64,000 nt of DNA from an uncultured Faecalibacterium sp. (GCA_934503275.1 CAKSVD010000002.1:1-64000), one strand, 5' to 3'. Numbered from the stretch's first letter, positions 1 to 8,266 are shown. Notes: generated from the sequence alone by a model not told the origin. Numbers and translations: made by a program.

Positions 1-77
1 GAACACAGAAGTTAAGCTTACTTGTGCCGAAGATAGTTAGCTGGAAACGGCTTGTGAAAATAGGTAGTCGCCGACTT
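1..77 (+). rRNA. rrf: 5S ribosomal RNA, 3' part
   Basis: The window opens inside a 5S rRNA gene. The run GAACACAGAAGTTAAGCTTA is the conserved loop B/helix III part of Firmicutes 5S rRNA, and the following bases close the molecule near position 77. The 5' part lies outside the window, so an rRNA operon probably ends here. A terminator follows directly. Confidence 0.9.
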
Positions 78-83
78 GAACAG

Positions 84-116
84 AAAGTCCTGAGATGAAA
101 GTCTCAGGACTTTTTT
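84..116 (+). terminator. Intrinsic terminator of the rRNA operon
   Basis: A perfect 9-bp stem, GTCCTGAGA with TCTCAGGAC, has a 6-nt loop and is followed by six T. Flanking AAA and TTT extend the stem. Confidence 0.92.
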
Positions 117-168
117 GTTGCATAAAAATATGGCATGATTTTTGGTTGTAATGCCAATAGGTCAGGAC

Positions 169-223
169 TTGACAGAAACACTACTATGTAATACAATGTA
201 GATAAGCTACTACGCATTACATA
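169..223 (+). promoter_or_regulatory. padR promoter with overlapping inverted-repeat operator
   Basis: TTGACA at 169-174 and TACAAT at 192-197 are 17 bp apart. A perfect 8-bp inverted repeat, TATGTAAT at 185-192 and ATTACATA at 216-223, begins against the -10 box and ends just before the ribosome site. PadR proteins commonly bind ATGT/ACAT dyads at their own promoter, so autorepression is likely (inference). Confidence 0.75.
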
Positions 224-242
224 TTAGCGGAGAGGAGGACTT

Positions 243-575
243 ATGGAAAACAATGCACAACTTTTAAAGGGTGTTCTGGAATATTGTGTTCTGAAATTGA
301 TTGCGCAAGCGCCGACCTATGGCTATGAGATCGTGATGCATCTGAAACAGGTCGGATTTTCTGACTTGAGTGAAAGTACACTCTATCCGCTGCTATTGCG
401 CTTGGAGCAGCAGGGAAAGGTTACGGTAGAACGCAGACCTTCTCCCAAGGGGCCGAGCCGAAAATACTACATTGTAACGGAAGAAGGGCGGCAGGCGCTT
501 CTTGAGTTCCGGCAGGATTGGAGCCAACTCTGCCAGCTGGTGGAAAAAATTTTTAAGGAGGAGCCAGATGAATAA
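243..575 (+). CDS. PadR family transcriptional regulator
   Basis: 110 residues, the usual size of a short PadR protein. The N-terminal winged helix is clear: a helix with GVLEYCVLKLIAQAPTYGYEI, then the SESTLYPLLLRLEQQGKV recognition segment and a wing ending in RKYYIVTEEG. The ATG is preceded by GGAGAGGAGG. Proteins of this family repress their own operon and release DNA on binding a small ligand or antimicrobial; the ligand here is unknown. The gene overlaps the next one by 8 nt, so the two are translationally coupled and the partner probably carries the regulated function. Confidence 0.9.
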   Translation: MENNAQLLKGVLEYCVLKLIAQAPTYGYEIVMHLKQVGFSDLSESTLYPLLLRLEQQGKVTVERRPSPKGPSRKYYIVTEEGRQALLEFRQDWSQLCQLVEKIFKEEPDE

Positions 576-1236
576 GTATTTTGCATTGCGAAAAACAAAC
601 CGGATGCGTACCGAGTTGCTGACTGAGAAAAGTCAGGAGCAGCTTAAAGAAGTGATTCGTTATCTTCGCCGGGTCAGCTGGGACTTCTGTGGTATCGAAC
701 TTGTGCGCAGCGATTTGCTTGATATTGCAATCCAGGCCAACAAGGAAAATCAGGAACTGTTTCATTCGATTTCGGACGCAAAGACCTTTGTGGAAGAGGT
801 CAAGCCCAGCTTGAAAACACTGAGAGCCGGGGATTACTTCTGGTATGTTGCACCGCTATATTTCTTTTTTGGGTGGGGCATTGAAGGGCTGCTGCTCTAT
901 CCGATTATTGGAAATTGGGTTTTTGAGATTTCGGTAGGCTATCTGATGCAGCTTGTTGTTGCATTGACCGCGTTTTGCATACTGTTCCGCCGGATGATGG
1001 AGCAGGTGGGTTTTCCTCCACGGGAACACTGGCTCAAGTACATCGCTTGGATGGCGCTATATATCGTAGTGCTGTATGGGACAGGCTGGTTCTTTACCCA
1101 GATCGCGGGTAAGATTGTATTGCTACGGCTTCCGATCCGTGGTTATTCGATTTTTTGCCTCCTTCTGGGTGCTGGGCTATATGCAATCCATTTCTGGCTA
1201 TATGGAAAAGACCCACGTCTGAGTGCTCGCATATAA
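568..1236 (+). CDS. Membrane protein paired with PadR, unknown function
   Basis: 222 residues from the ATG at 568, chosen because AAGGAGGAG sits 6 nt upstream; a longer reading from 502 would run far into padR. The first 80 residues are hydrophilic and helical, with a layout like the HAAS/DUF1700-type domain often encoded beside PadR genes. Four hydrophobic segments follow (about residues 88-110, 116-140, 160-182 and 190-212). No catalytic motif is visible. It may be a membrane sensor or a stress protein controlled by the adjacent PadR. I do not recognise a named family with certainty. Confidence 0.75.
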   Translation: MNKYFALRKTNRMRTELLTEKSQEQLKEVIRYLRRVSWDFCGIELVRSDLLDIAIQANKENQELFHSISDAKTFVEEVKPSLKTLRAGDYFWYVAPLYFFFGWGIEGLLLYPIIGNWVFEISVGYLMQLVVALTAFCILFRRMMEQVGFPPREHWLKYIAWMALYIVVLYGTGWFFTQIAGKIVLLRLPIRGYSIFCLLLGAGLYAIHFWLYGKDPRLSARI

Positions 1237-1244
1237 AATAAAAA

Positions 1245-1284
1245 GCGGCCCCGCTGCACTGTGCATAACAGTGCGGCGGGGCCG
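1245..1284. terminator. Bidirectional terminator between the PadR operon and fba
   Basis: A long GC-rich hairpin, GCGGCCCCGC paired with GCGGGGCCGC and extended by CACTGT/ACAGTG. On the minus strand it is followed by a T-rich run (complement of 1235-1244), so it fits fba best; the plus-strand operon also ends here. Confidence 0.85.
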
Positions 1285-1328
1285 CATACTTTATTGGGTG
1301 GTGTACCGGTTACGATACAAGCCTCAGC

Positions 1329-2192
1329 TTAGCCCTTGCCTGCGCAGCCGAACAGCTCGATCTTCTCCTTGCACTTGGCCTCGATGGCCTTTGCGCCGGG
1401 AGCCAGCAGCTTGCGGGGGTCGAAGCCCTTGCCCTGCTGATCCTTGCCCTCTTCGATGTACTTGCGGGTTGCCTCAGCGAAGACCAGCTGGCACTCGGTG
1501 TTGATGTTGATCTTGGAGACGCCCAGGCTGATGGCCTTTGCGATCATCTCGTCGGGGATGCCGGTGCCGCCGTGCAGAACCAGAGGAATGTTGTTGGTGG
1601 CCTTGTGGATGCGATCCAGAGCCTCGAAGTCCAGACCCTTCCAGTTTGCGGGGTAGACGCCGTGGATGTTGCCGATGCCGGCAGCCAGGAAGTCGATGCC
1701 CAGAGCGGTGATCTTTGCGCACTCCTCGGGGTCAGCGATCTCGCCAGCGCCCACAACGCCGTCCTCAACGCCGCCGATGGAGCCGACCTCGGCCTCGATG
1801 CTCATGCCGTGAGCGTGTGCGAGAGCGACCAGCTCCTTGGTCTTTTCCACGTTCTCCTCGATGGAGTAGTGGCTGCCATCGAACATGATGGAGGAGAAGC
1901 CAGCCTCAACGCAGGCCTTGCAGCCCTCGTAGGTGCCGTGATCCAGATGCAGAGCAACGGGAACGGTGATGCCCATGGAATCGACCATAGCGCTGACCAT
2001 AGCGGCGACGGTCTTGAAACCGGTCATGTACTTACCTGCACCCTCGGAAACACCCAGAATGACGGGGCTCTTCATTTCCTCGCAGGCGGTCAGGACTGCC
2101 TTGGTCCACTCCAGATTATTGATGTTGAACTGCGGCACACCGTAGTGGCCATCGCGTGCCTTGAGCAGCATTTCGGTTGCATTTACCAACAT
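1329..2192 (-). CDS. fba: Fructose-bisphosphate aldolase, class II
   Basis: 287 residues, full length for a class II aldolase. It interconverts fructose-1,6-bisphosphate with glyceraldehyde-3-phosphate and dihydroxyacetone phosphate in glycolysis. Visible motifs are LHLDHG (catalytic Asp and first Zn-ligand His), EAEVGSIGG (Zn-ligand Glu region), GIGNIHG and VLHGGTGIP (further Zn-ligand histidines), and NINTECQ in the phosphate loop. The start has GGAGG 8 nt upstream. The gene stands alone with its own promoter and terminator, and its codon use is the highly biased kind expected for an abundant enzyme. Confidence 0.96.
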   Translation of the reverse strand: MLVNATEMLLKARDGHYGVPQFNINNLEWTKAVLTACEEMKSPVILGVSEGAGKYMTGFKTVAAMVSAMVDSMGITVPVALHLDHGTYEGCKACVEAGFSSIMFDGSHYSIEENVEKTKELVALAHAHGMSIEAEVGSIGGVEDGVVGAGEIADPEECAKITALGIDFLAAGIGNIHGVYPANWKGLDFEALDRIHKATNNIPLVLHGGTGIPDEMIAKAISLGVSKININTECQLVFAEATRKYIEEGKDQQGKGFDPRKLLAPGAKAIEAKCKEKIELFGCAGKG

Positions 2193-2273
2193 TATTCATT
2201 ACCTCCAAAAATTATCGGGGTTCCGGCTCTGCCACACACCGCATTGTGCATGGTTTAACGAGCTCACATGGTT

Positions 2274-2302
2274 AGTATACCCCAAACTGCGCCTAAAATC
2301 AA
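2274..2302 (-). promoter_or_regulatory. fba promoter
   Basis: Read on the minus strand: TTGATT (2297-2302), a 17-bp spacer, TATACT (2274-2279). It lies about 80 bp upstream of the fba start. Confidence 0.75.
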
Positions 2303-2309
2303 TCCGAAC

Positions 2310-2898
2310 AGGCGCTTTTTCTTGCGCAGAGCTGCTGCGGAACAGGCACGGCACAAAGCGGCTGATGCGGCTGCGGCAGAAATACTCTGTGTTTGGCGAC
2401 AAAAATCCATATACGCTGCAACATCTGCCTTGCAGGGAAGCGGCGCGGGTTTTCAACAGATTTTAACATTCGTCAAAATGATGTTGGAGGAAATTGCAAA
2501 AGCGGACAGTTTTCGGTTCGAAAAATTGTCATAATTCCGACTTGAATTTTACAAATTGTAAGGCTTTTGCCAAGATATGGGGGAACTTGCTGTTGAAAAC
2601 CCGGTGGAAACTGTTTAATTCCACCCGGAAAACAGGCGCTGCGGCTGGACTTTTACACATTTTCCACTGGGTTTTCAACTTGTGGAAAAATTGCAGACTG
2701 TTTACGGAATGTATAGGCATATTTTGTGGAAAACTTTTTGCCTTGGCAAAAACAGCGGAAGTGCGCCGGGTTGCCCGGACAGCGGGCAAAACATTTTTAC
2801 AACTGCTCTGTCCGGCGGGGAAGATGCGTTTTACTGAAAAAATTTTAGGCGTCGGGCAATAAAATCCCTGCAATTTGTGGCGAAGCCGGGCGAGATAT
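2310..2898. other. Gene-free stretch with TTTTCCAC/GTGGAAAA dyads
   Basis: About 590 bases between the fba promoter and the rlmB promoter with no convincing gene; a 122-residue reading at 2494-2862 lacks a good ribosome site and a coding-like composition. It holds several inverted repeats: CCGGTGGAA/TTCCACCCGG (2601-2628), TTTTCCAC/GTGGAAAA (2660-2689), TTTTTGCC/GGCAAAAA (2735-2752), and another TGTGGAAAA at 2725. The bases are AT-richer than the surroundings. Function unknown. Confidence 0.5.
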
Positions 2899-2906
2899 GG
2901 TATACT
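2898..2906 (+). promoter_or_regulatory. rlmB extended -10 promoter
   Basis: TGGTATACT gives a TG extension plus the -10 box TATACT at 2901-2906. There is no good -35 box at standard spacing. It lies about 80 bp upstream of the rlmB ATG. Confidence 0.55.
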
Positions 2907-2984
2907 TTATCTTGGATTATCATAAACAAAATAAAACGCTCCGGTGCGGCGCAGCCCGCCCGGAACGGAAGGAGCATAAAAAAG

Positions 2985-3791
2985 ATGGAAGAACGTAACC
3001 AGCCGCGCCGTCCGCGCCGCGATGCAGAGCAGCCGCAGCAGAAAAGCGAGAGCCTGATCTACGGCAAAAATCCGGTGACCGAACTGCTCAAGAGCGGCTC
3101 CGGTGTGGACACCGTGCTTATTGCCGAGGGGATGGCCCCGGCAGTGGCGGCATACTATACGGCACTGGCCAAGGAGGCCGGCGCAACGGTCAAGCGGGTG
3201 CACCCCAACAAGCTGCGCCTGATGACCGGCACCGAGAGCCATCAGGGCGTGGCGGCCTTTGCCAGCGAGATCGAGTACGCGACCGTGGAGGATCTGCTGG
3301 CCGCTGCCAAGGCCAAGGGCGAGCCGCCCTTTCTGGTGCTGAGCGACGGCATTGAGGACCCCCACAATCTGGGCGCAGTCATGCGCAGCGCCCTGCTGTG
3401 CGGTGCCCACGGCATCGTGATCCCCAAGCGGGGCGGCGCATCCGTCACCCCCACCGTCATCAAGTCCAGCGCAGGCGCTGCCGAGCGTCTGCCGGTGGCG
3501 CGCGTGGCCAACATCGGCGAGACCATCCGCCGTCTGAAGGAGCAGGGCATGTTCGTCTACTGCGCCGACATGGACGGCGTGTCTCTGCGCAAGAATAACC
3601 TGACCGGCCCTATCGCGCTGGTACTGGGCAGCGAGGGCAGCGGGGTATCCCAGCTGGTCAAGAAGCTGTGTGACGGCGTGGTGCGGCTGGATATGGCTGC
3701 ACCCGGCACCGGTGTGGACAGCTATAATGTTTCGGTGGCGGCGGGCATCATCCTGTACGAGATCCAGTCGCAGCGCGCCGTAGAAGAATAA
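2985..3791 (+). CDS. rlmB: 23S rRNA (guanosine-2'-O)-methyltransferase, TrmH/SpoU family
   Basis: 268 residues from the ATG at 2985, chosen for GGAAGGAG just upstream. The SpoU knotted domain fills the C-terminal two thirds: LSDGIEDPHNLGAVMRSA (motif 1, catalytic Arg), ALVLGSEGSGVS (motif 2) and LDMAAPGTGVDSYNVSVA (motif 3). The N-terminal part, IYGKNPVTELL and HQGVAAF, matches the L30e-like substrate-binding domain. A basic, Arg/Gln-rich leader of about 20 residues precedes it. It methylates a guanosine in 23S rRNA using SAM. A tRNA 2'-O-methyltransferase is a less likely alternative. Confidence 0.9.
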   Translation: MEERNQPRRPRRDAEQPQQKSESLIYGKNPVTELLKSGSGVDTVLIAEGMAPAVAAYYTALAKEAGATVKRVHPNKLRLMTGTESHQGVAAFASEIEYATVEDLLAAAKAKGEPPFLVLSDGIEDPHNLGAVMRSALLCGAHGIVIPKRGGASVTPTVIKSSAGAAERLPVARVANIGETIRRLKEQGMFVYCADMDGVSLRKNNLTGPIALVLGSEGSGVSQLVKKLCDGVVRLDMAAPGTGVDSYNVSVAAGIILYEIQSQRAVEE

Positions 3792-3833
3792 AACAAGCGG
3801 TAAACTCCATCCAGAACAGTGGGAGGGACAAGG

Positions 3834-6554
3834 ATGCCGAACAATAAAAATGAACGCAAGGGCAAGCAGGCGGAGGAACTCTCGGCAGAGGAGCGTTTCC
3901 GCAACTTTTTCAGCACCAGTGTGATCGATCTGCCCGAGGAGATGACCCGCCGGGACGAACCTGCCCCGGTGGAAGAAAAGCCCAAGGCCGGGCTGCTGGG
4001 CAAGCTGTTCAGCCACGATAAAGAACAGGCTACCGCCCCGGCGCAGCCGGTGCTGGAGATCCCTACCGGCGAGATCCTGCTGGGAGCAGATGCAAAGCCG
4101 GTGCAGCCGGAGCAGGAGGACATGGCGCTGGAACTGCGTACCGCAGACCCTGTTCCGGTAATGCCGCCGCAGCCCGCCCGGGCAGAGCCTGTCAAGGCTG
4201 TCCCGGCAGAGCCGGTGCCTGCACCCAAGGCGGCGGCTGCCGTGCAGCCGGAGCCGGAAAAGCCCGCGCTCCAGCCGGTGCCGCAGCCTGTTGCAGCCCC
4301 CAAAAAGCAGCCTAAGGAGAAGAACGCCCCGGAGACGCTGCTGCCGCAGGAGGAACTGGAGCAGCGGGAGATGCAGCAGCTGAAGGATATGCTCAACGGC
4401 ATGAGCGGCATGGCAATGCCTGCCCCGCAGCCCGCAAAGCCCGTACAGGCAGCGCCGCATCCCAAGGTGCAGCCCGCGCCTGCACAGCCTGTGGCAGAGC
4501 CGGAGAAAGCCCCGGCAAAGGCAGCACAAAAGGCCGCTGAGGAACTGCCGCCGGCGGTGTTTGCCAGCGCTCCGGCAGACCCGGAAACGCTGCCGAAAAA
4601 GCCTGAGAAAAAGTCTATTTTCCAGATGTTCGGCATGGCAGAGGACGAAAAGCCCGCTGCCCGCAAGCCGGAAAAAGAGGATACCATGAGCCTGCCGCTG
4701 CTCCCGCTGGAGCAGGACGGCACTCCCACTGCGGAGACTGATGCCCCTGCGTCTGCACCGGCAGCTGCCGCTCCTGCGGCCCCGGCACAGCCGGAGACCG
4801 CACCGGAAGCGCAGGCGGCTGCTCCTGCCGAGGAGGCTGTGCCGGGATCCACCGCCGACAAGCTGCACCACATGGCTGCAGAACTGACCCTGCGGTGTGT
4901 GCTGGCGGGCATTCTGGCTGTGGTGCTGCTGCACCTTGGGCTGACGGCAGAGCGTCTGCTGCCGCCGCTTTCGGTGCTGGACCCGGACGCAGCCCCGGCG
5001 GCGTTCTATGCCGCCAATCTGCTGCTGTTTGCCGCCAGCCTGTTTGTAGGTTACCCGGTGCTGCGGGACGGTCTGACCGGTCTGCGCGGCCGTCCCAGTG
5101 CGGACACCATGCCCGCGCTGGCCGCTGTGGCAGCGCTGCTGCAGGCGGTGGTGGCCATGCTGAATGCCAACGCCTACCGCAGCACCGAGGGCATTGGCCT
5201 GCTGACCGGTATGGCGGCGCTGGGGCTGTTTCTGGCGCTGGTGGGCAGCCGGGTGATGCTGGCTGCCGTGCAGGGCGGCTACGCGCTGGCAGCAGAGGGC
5301 GACGAACTGCGGGGCGCTTACCGCACCCGCGATAAGGACTTGATCCGCGCCCTTGCCCGGGATCTGGAACAGAAGGACCCGTGGGTGCTGCTGAGCCGCC
5401 CGGTGCAGACTGCCAGCAATGGTTTTGTAGAGCAGAGCCTCAGCGAGCGCGCCAGTGAACGCCGCGCCCGGAAGGTGGCCTGTATCCTGCTGGCGGCAGC
5501 AGTCCTCAGCGGCGTAGCCTTCCTGCTGTTTGGCGGTGGGATCAACTGCGCCGTGGCTGCGGCTGCTGCCGTGCTGTGCATGGGCGCACCCCTTTCCTCG
5601 GTGCTGGTGCCCGGTCTGGCGGCGCTGCGTCTGCAAAGAAATGCTGCCGCTGTGGGCGCTGTGGTGCCCGGTTGGGCGGCAATTGAGGAACTGGGCGGCA
5701 TCGACACCATTGAACTGGACGCCGATGACCTGTTTACCGCCGACAGCGTAACGCTGGAGGATATCCGCATCTTCAAGGGTGGCCGCATCGACCGCGCCAT
5801 CCTGTATGCGGCAAGTGTGCTGAACGAAAGCTGCGACACCCTGCGCGGGCTGTTCAGCCAGATCATCGAGGACCGCACCGATATCCTGTTTCCGGTCAAG
5901 GATCTGGAGCAGCACACCGGGCTGGGTTTCTCGGCATGGTGCGATAATAACCGCATCCTCATCGGCACCCGCCGCTACATGGAGCAGGAGGGCGTGACCC
6001 TGCCGGAGCAGGATTATGAGGACAGCCACTCCCAAAACGGCGCACTGCAAATTTTGTATCTGGCGGTGTCCGGCAACCTGCACGCTATGTTCGTGCTGCG
6101 CTATGTAGGCGGACGCAATGTGGCACGCAGCCTTGCCTCCCTGCAAAGGGAGAACATCCGTCTGCTGGTCACCAGCAAGGATCCCAGCCTGACGGCACGG
6201 CACATCACCGAGGCCTACCATCTGCCGGAGGGCATGGTCACTGTGCTGGACGGCGACCAGTGTCAGGCCATTGAAGCAGCCGAGGTTGCCCCGGAAAAGC
6301 CCGACTGCTGCCTGTACCACCACCGGGGCTTTGCCAGCTTGACCGGCGGCTTGCAGGCCGCAGATCAGGCACAGAATGCCGAGACCAGCGCCACCACGGT
6401 GCAGTTGGTGTCGGTGTGCTTCTCGGTGCTCATTGCAGTGCTGCTGACCTACGCGGGCAGCATCTGGCAGCTGTCCATCGCCACGGTGCTGATGTATCAG
6501 GCCGCATGGAGCGCCCTGAGCATCGCCGTCTGCGCCCTGAAGCAGCATAGCTGA
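3834..6554 (+). CDS. Degenerate P1B-type ATPase-like membrane protein with Pro/Ala-rich N-terminal region
   Basis: 906 residues from the ATG at 3834 (GGGAGGG 6 nt upstream). Residues 1-345 are low complexity, rich in Pro, Ala, Glu and Lys. The rest has the membrane plan of a heavy-metal P-type ATPase: about four segments (347-477), a short cytosolic part, two segments (548-600), a large cytosolic part, then two segments (855-903). Similarity to the catalytic core persists (IEELGGIDTIELD, ILIGTRRYMEQEGV), but the DKTGT signature reads DADDLFT at 629-635, the TGES and GDGxND motifs are absent, and the TGDN position reads TSKDP near 780. The family would pump metal ions using ATP; this copy should not be able to. 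Transport is therefore not claimed. It is in the same direction as rlmB, 42 bp downstream. Confidence 0.72.
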   Translation: MPNNKNERKGKQAEELSAEERFRNFFSTSVIDLPEEMTRRDEPAPVEEKPKAGLLGKLFSHDKEQATAPAQPVLEIPTGEILLGADAKPVQPEQEDMALELRTADPVPVMPPQPARAEPVKAVPAEPVPAPKAAAAVQPEPEKPALQPVPQPVAAPKKQPKEKNAPETLLPQEELEQREMQQLKDMLNGMSGMAMPAPQPAKPVQAAPHPKVQPAPAQPVAEPEKAPAKAAQKAAEELPPAVFASAPADPETLPKKPEKKSIFQMFGMAEDEKPAARKPEKEDTMSLPLLPLEQDGTPTAETDAPASAPAAAAPAAPAQPETAPEAQAAAPAEEAVPGSTADKLHHMAAELTLRCVLAGILAVVLLHLGLTAERLLPPLSVLDPDAAPAAFYAANLLLFAASLFVGYPVLRDGLTGLRGRPSADTMPALAAVAALLQAVVAMLNANAYRSTEGIGLLTGMAALGLFLALVGSRVMLAAVQGGYALAAEGDELRGAYRTRDKDLIRALARDLEQKDPWVLLSRPVQTASNGFVEQSLSERASERRARKVACILLAAAVLSGVAFLLFGGGINCAVAAAAAVLCMGAPLSSVLVPGLAALRLQRNAAAVGAVVPGWAAIEELGGIDTIELDADDLFTADSVTLEDIRIFKGGRIDRAILYAASVLNESCDTLRGLFSQIIEDRTDILFPVKDLEQHTGLGFSAWCDNNRILIGTRRYMEQEGVTLPEQDYEDSHSQNGALQILYLAVSGNLHAMFVLRYVGGRNVARSLASLQRENIRLLVTSKDPSLTARHITEAYHLPEGMVTVLDGDQCQAIEAAEVAPEKPDCCLYHHRGFASLTGGLQAADQAQNAETSATTVQLVSVCFSVLIAVLLTYAGSIWQLSIATVLMYQAAWSALSIAVCALKQHS

Positions 6555-6571
6555 AAGCTTTAGCATATTAC

Positions 6572-6615
6572 AAAACGGGCTGTTGCACAGAACTTTGTGC
6601 AGCAGCCCGTTTTTG
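6572..6615. terminator. Bidirectional terminator
   Basis: AAACGGGCTG and TTGCACA pair with TGTGCA and CAGCCCGTTT around a short loop. T runs follow on the plus strand, and A runs precede it, serving the minus-strand symporter gene. Confidence 0.9.
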
Positions 6616-6620
6616 GGATC

Positions 6621-8006
6621 TTATTTTATTTTCTTGCGCTTTTCGTAGTCGTTCAAGGCGGTCAGCGCCTCGCCGGAAAGGGGAATAAGCGCCAGCATAT
6701 TAAAGATGGTCATCAGTCCGATGCCCACATCGCCCAGATCCCACACCACGGTGTAGGCCTGTGTGCCGCCCACCAGCAGCATGGCCAGCGCCAGCAGCTT
6801 GTAGGCGGTCTGGCTCCACCAGTTGTTGCCGCACAGGTAGGCCACGTTGCCCCGGGCGTAGTACAGCACCCCCAGAAAGGTAGAGAAGCTGAACAGTGCT
6901 AAGATCACCGCAATGAACACGATGCCAAAGCCGCCCAGATGGTACTGCATGGCGGTCTGCAAAAGATCCATACCGGTCAGCCCGGCGGTGATGTCCTGCG
7001 GCACCAGCAGCATCAGGAAGGCGGTGCAGCTGCAGATGACCACCGTGTCGATCAATACGCCCAGCGCCTGCACAAGACCCATCTTTACCGGGTCGTCGCA
7101 CTCCGCAGCGGCAGCGGCGCAGGGCGCAGAGCCGCTGCCCGCCTCGTTGGAGAACAGTCCGCGCTTGACGCCGTTCATCAGCACCGCGCCAAAGCTGCCA
7201 GCGGCCACCTGACGCAGGCCGAAGGCCTCGGCAAAGATGCGTGCCAGCACGGCGGGCATCTGCCGGATATTCAGCACCACGATGCCCACCGTGATGACAA
7301 AGTAGCACACTGCCATGACCGGCACGATGAAGTCAAGGCTTTTCACGGTGGCATTCTTGCGCAGCACGATCAGCGCTGCCAGCAGGGTAAGCACCACGGT
7401 GGTGGCCAGCGGCGGGACGTGAAAGGCGTTTTGAAAGGCAGAACTGACCGAGTTGGAGATGACTTGGCTGATGCCGCACCAGCAGATCAGACCGGACACT
7501 GCAAACAGTACTGCGCACACCGAGCGCTTGAGTTTTTTGCCCCGCTTGCGCTCGGCCAGCACATGGAGGTAGTAGGCCGGGCCGCCCCGCCAGCCGCCGT
7601 ACAGCGGGTCCGGCACGCGGTATTTCTGCGCCAGAGTGGACTCCACAAAGGAGGTGGAAGCACCCAGCAGGGCAGTGACCCACATCCAGAACACCGCGCC
7701 CGCACCGCCCGCCGAAACAGCGGCCACCACGCCCACAAGGTTGCCCATGCCCACCCGGGTAGCGGTGGAGATGACCAGTGTCTGGAAGGAGGAAAGCCCA
7801 CCCGCAGCCTGCTTTTTTTCGCACACTGCGCCGATCATATCCCGGAACAGCCGCACCGGCAGCAGCCTTGTGCGCAGGGTAAAGCCGATACCGGCTGCAA
7901 ACAGCAGCACCACCATAAAGGAGATGCCAATGCCGCCTGCCACCGGCAGGGTGAATAAATCGCCCCACAGCAGGCGGTAAAGCGCTTCGATCAGATCAAC
8001 TATCAA
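6621..8006 (-). CDS. alsT: Alanine/glycine:sodium symporter (AGCS family)
   Basis: 461 residues with about ten hydrophobic segments. Family signatures are the conserved GMGNLVGVVAAVSAGGAGAV near residue 85, VMNGVKRGLFSNEAGSGSAP near 280 and the C-terminal SGEALTALNDYEKRKKIK tail. It imports alanine or glycine with sodium across the cytoplasmic membrane. The start is TTG at 8006: GGAGG lies 8 nt upstream and no ATG is better placed. It is a single gene with its own promoter and terminator. Confidence 0.93.
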   Translation of the reverse strand: MIVDLIEALYRLLWGDLFTLPVAGGIGISFMVVLLFAAGIGFTLRTRLLPVRLFRDMIGAVCEKKQAAGGLSSFQTLVISTATRVGMGNLVGVVAAVSAGGAGAVFWMWVTALLGASTSFVESTLAQKYRVPDPLYGGWRGGPAYYLHVLAERKRGKKLKRSVCAVLFAVSGLICWCGISQVISNSVSSAFQNAFHVPPLATTVVLTLLAALIVLRKNATVKSLDFIVPVMAVCYFVITVGIVVLNIRQMPAVLARIFAEAFGLRQVAAGSFGAVLMNGVKRGLFSNEAGSGSAPCAAAAAECDDPVKMGLVQALGVLIDTVVICSCTAFLMLLVPQDITAGLTGMDLLQTAMQYHLGGFGIVFIAVILALFSFSTFLGVLYYARGNVAYLCGNNWWSQTAYKLLALAMLLVGGTQAYTVVWDLGDVGIGLMTIFNMLALIPLSGEALTALNDYEKRKKIK

Positions 8007-8049
8007 GAAAACAGCCTCCTGTACTTTTGAGAAATAAAGTCGTTACTTC

Positions 8050-8078
8050 ATTATAGTACATCACAGAAGAATTGTAAA
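8050..8078 (-). promoter_or_regulatory. Symporter gene promoter
   Basis: Minus strand: TTTACA (8073-8078), 17-bp spacer, TATAAT (8050-8055), about 45 bp upstream of the TTG start. Confidence 0.8.
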
Positions 8079-8126
8079 ATCTAAAATATTGATAGAATAG
8101 ATTGACTAAACCGAACGTAGTGTGGC

Positions 8127-8264
8127 AAATGCAGTTTATCTTCACGACTTTTCTCGTGAAAATGTGGTTCAGGAAAGTCCGCAGACTTTCCTGAACCACG
8201 AAATTAAAATAAATTTTCCGCTGAATATGCCCAGAGCGTAAGCGGAGGGCATTTTAAATCGTCC
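8127..8264 (+). repeat. Two-hairpin dispersed repeat, copy A
   Basis: Full-length copy of a structured repeat family (others at 12389, 12626, 23750 and 48289). It contains a perfect 16-bp/4-nt-loop hairpin (8164-8199, starting GTGGTTC), an AT-rich linker, CCGCT, and a second hairpin in which ATGCCC and GGGCAT flank AGAGCGTAAGCGGA, ending near TTTAAATCGTCC. A smaller TTCACGA/TCGTGAA hairpin precedes it. It fills the gap between the symporter gene and thiC. Confidence 0.8.
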
Positions 8265-8266
8265 TA

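Noticed and set aside
2600-2760. Replication origin with DnaA boxes
   Set aside because: The sites are one base off the DnaA box, dnaA and dnaN are not nearby, and no AT-rich unwinding region is evident. Kept only as an unexplained cluster.
2494-2862. 122-codon reading upstream of rlmB
   Set aside because: No good ribosome site, no family features, and it runs through several inverted repeats; treated as non-coding.
2907-6566. A 1,219-codon minus-strand reading opposite rlmB and the P-type-like gene
   Set aside because: It is a mirror of two well-supported plus-strand genes in GC-rich DNA, rich in His, Gln, Arg and Cys, with no domain and no ribosome site.
8127-8264. Copy A as a plain terminator of thiC or the symporter gene
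   Set aside because: thiC has its own terminator at 8267-8303, the hairpins lack T runs, and the same two-hairpin unit recurs at other loci.
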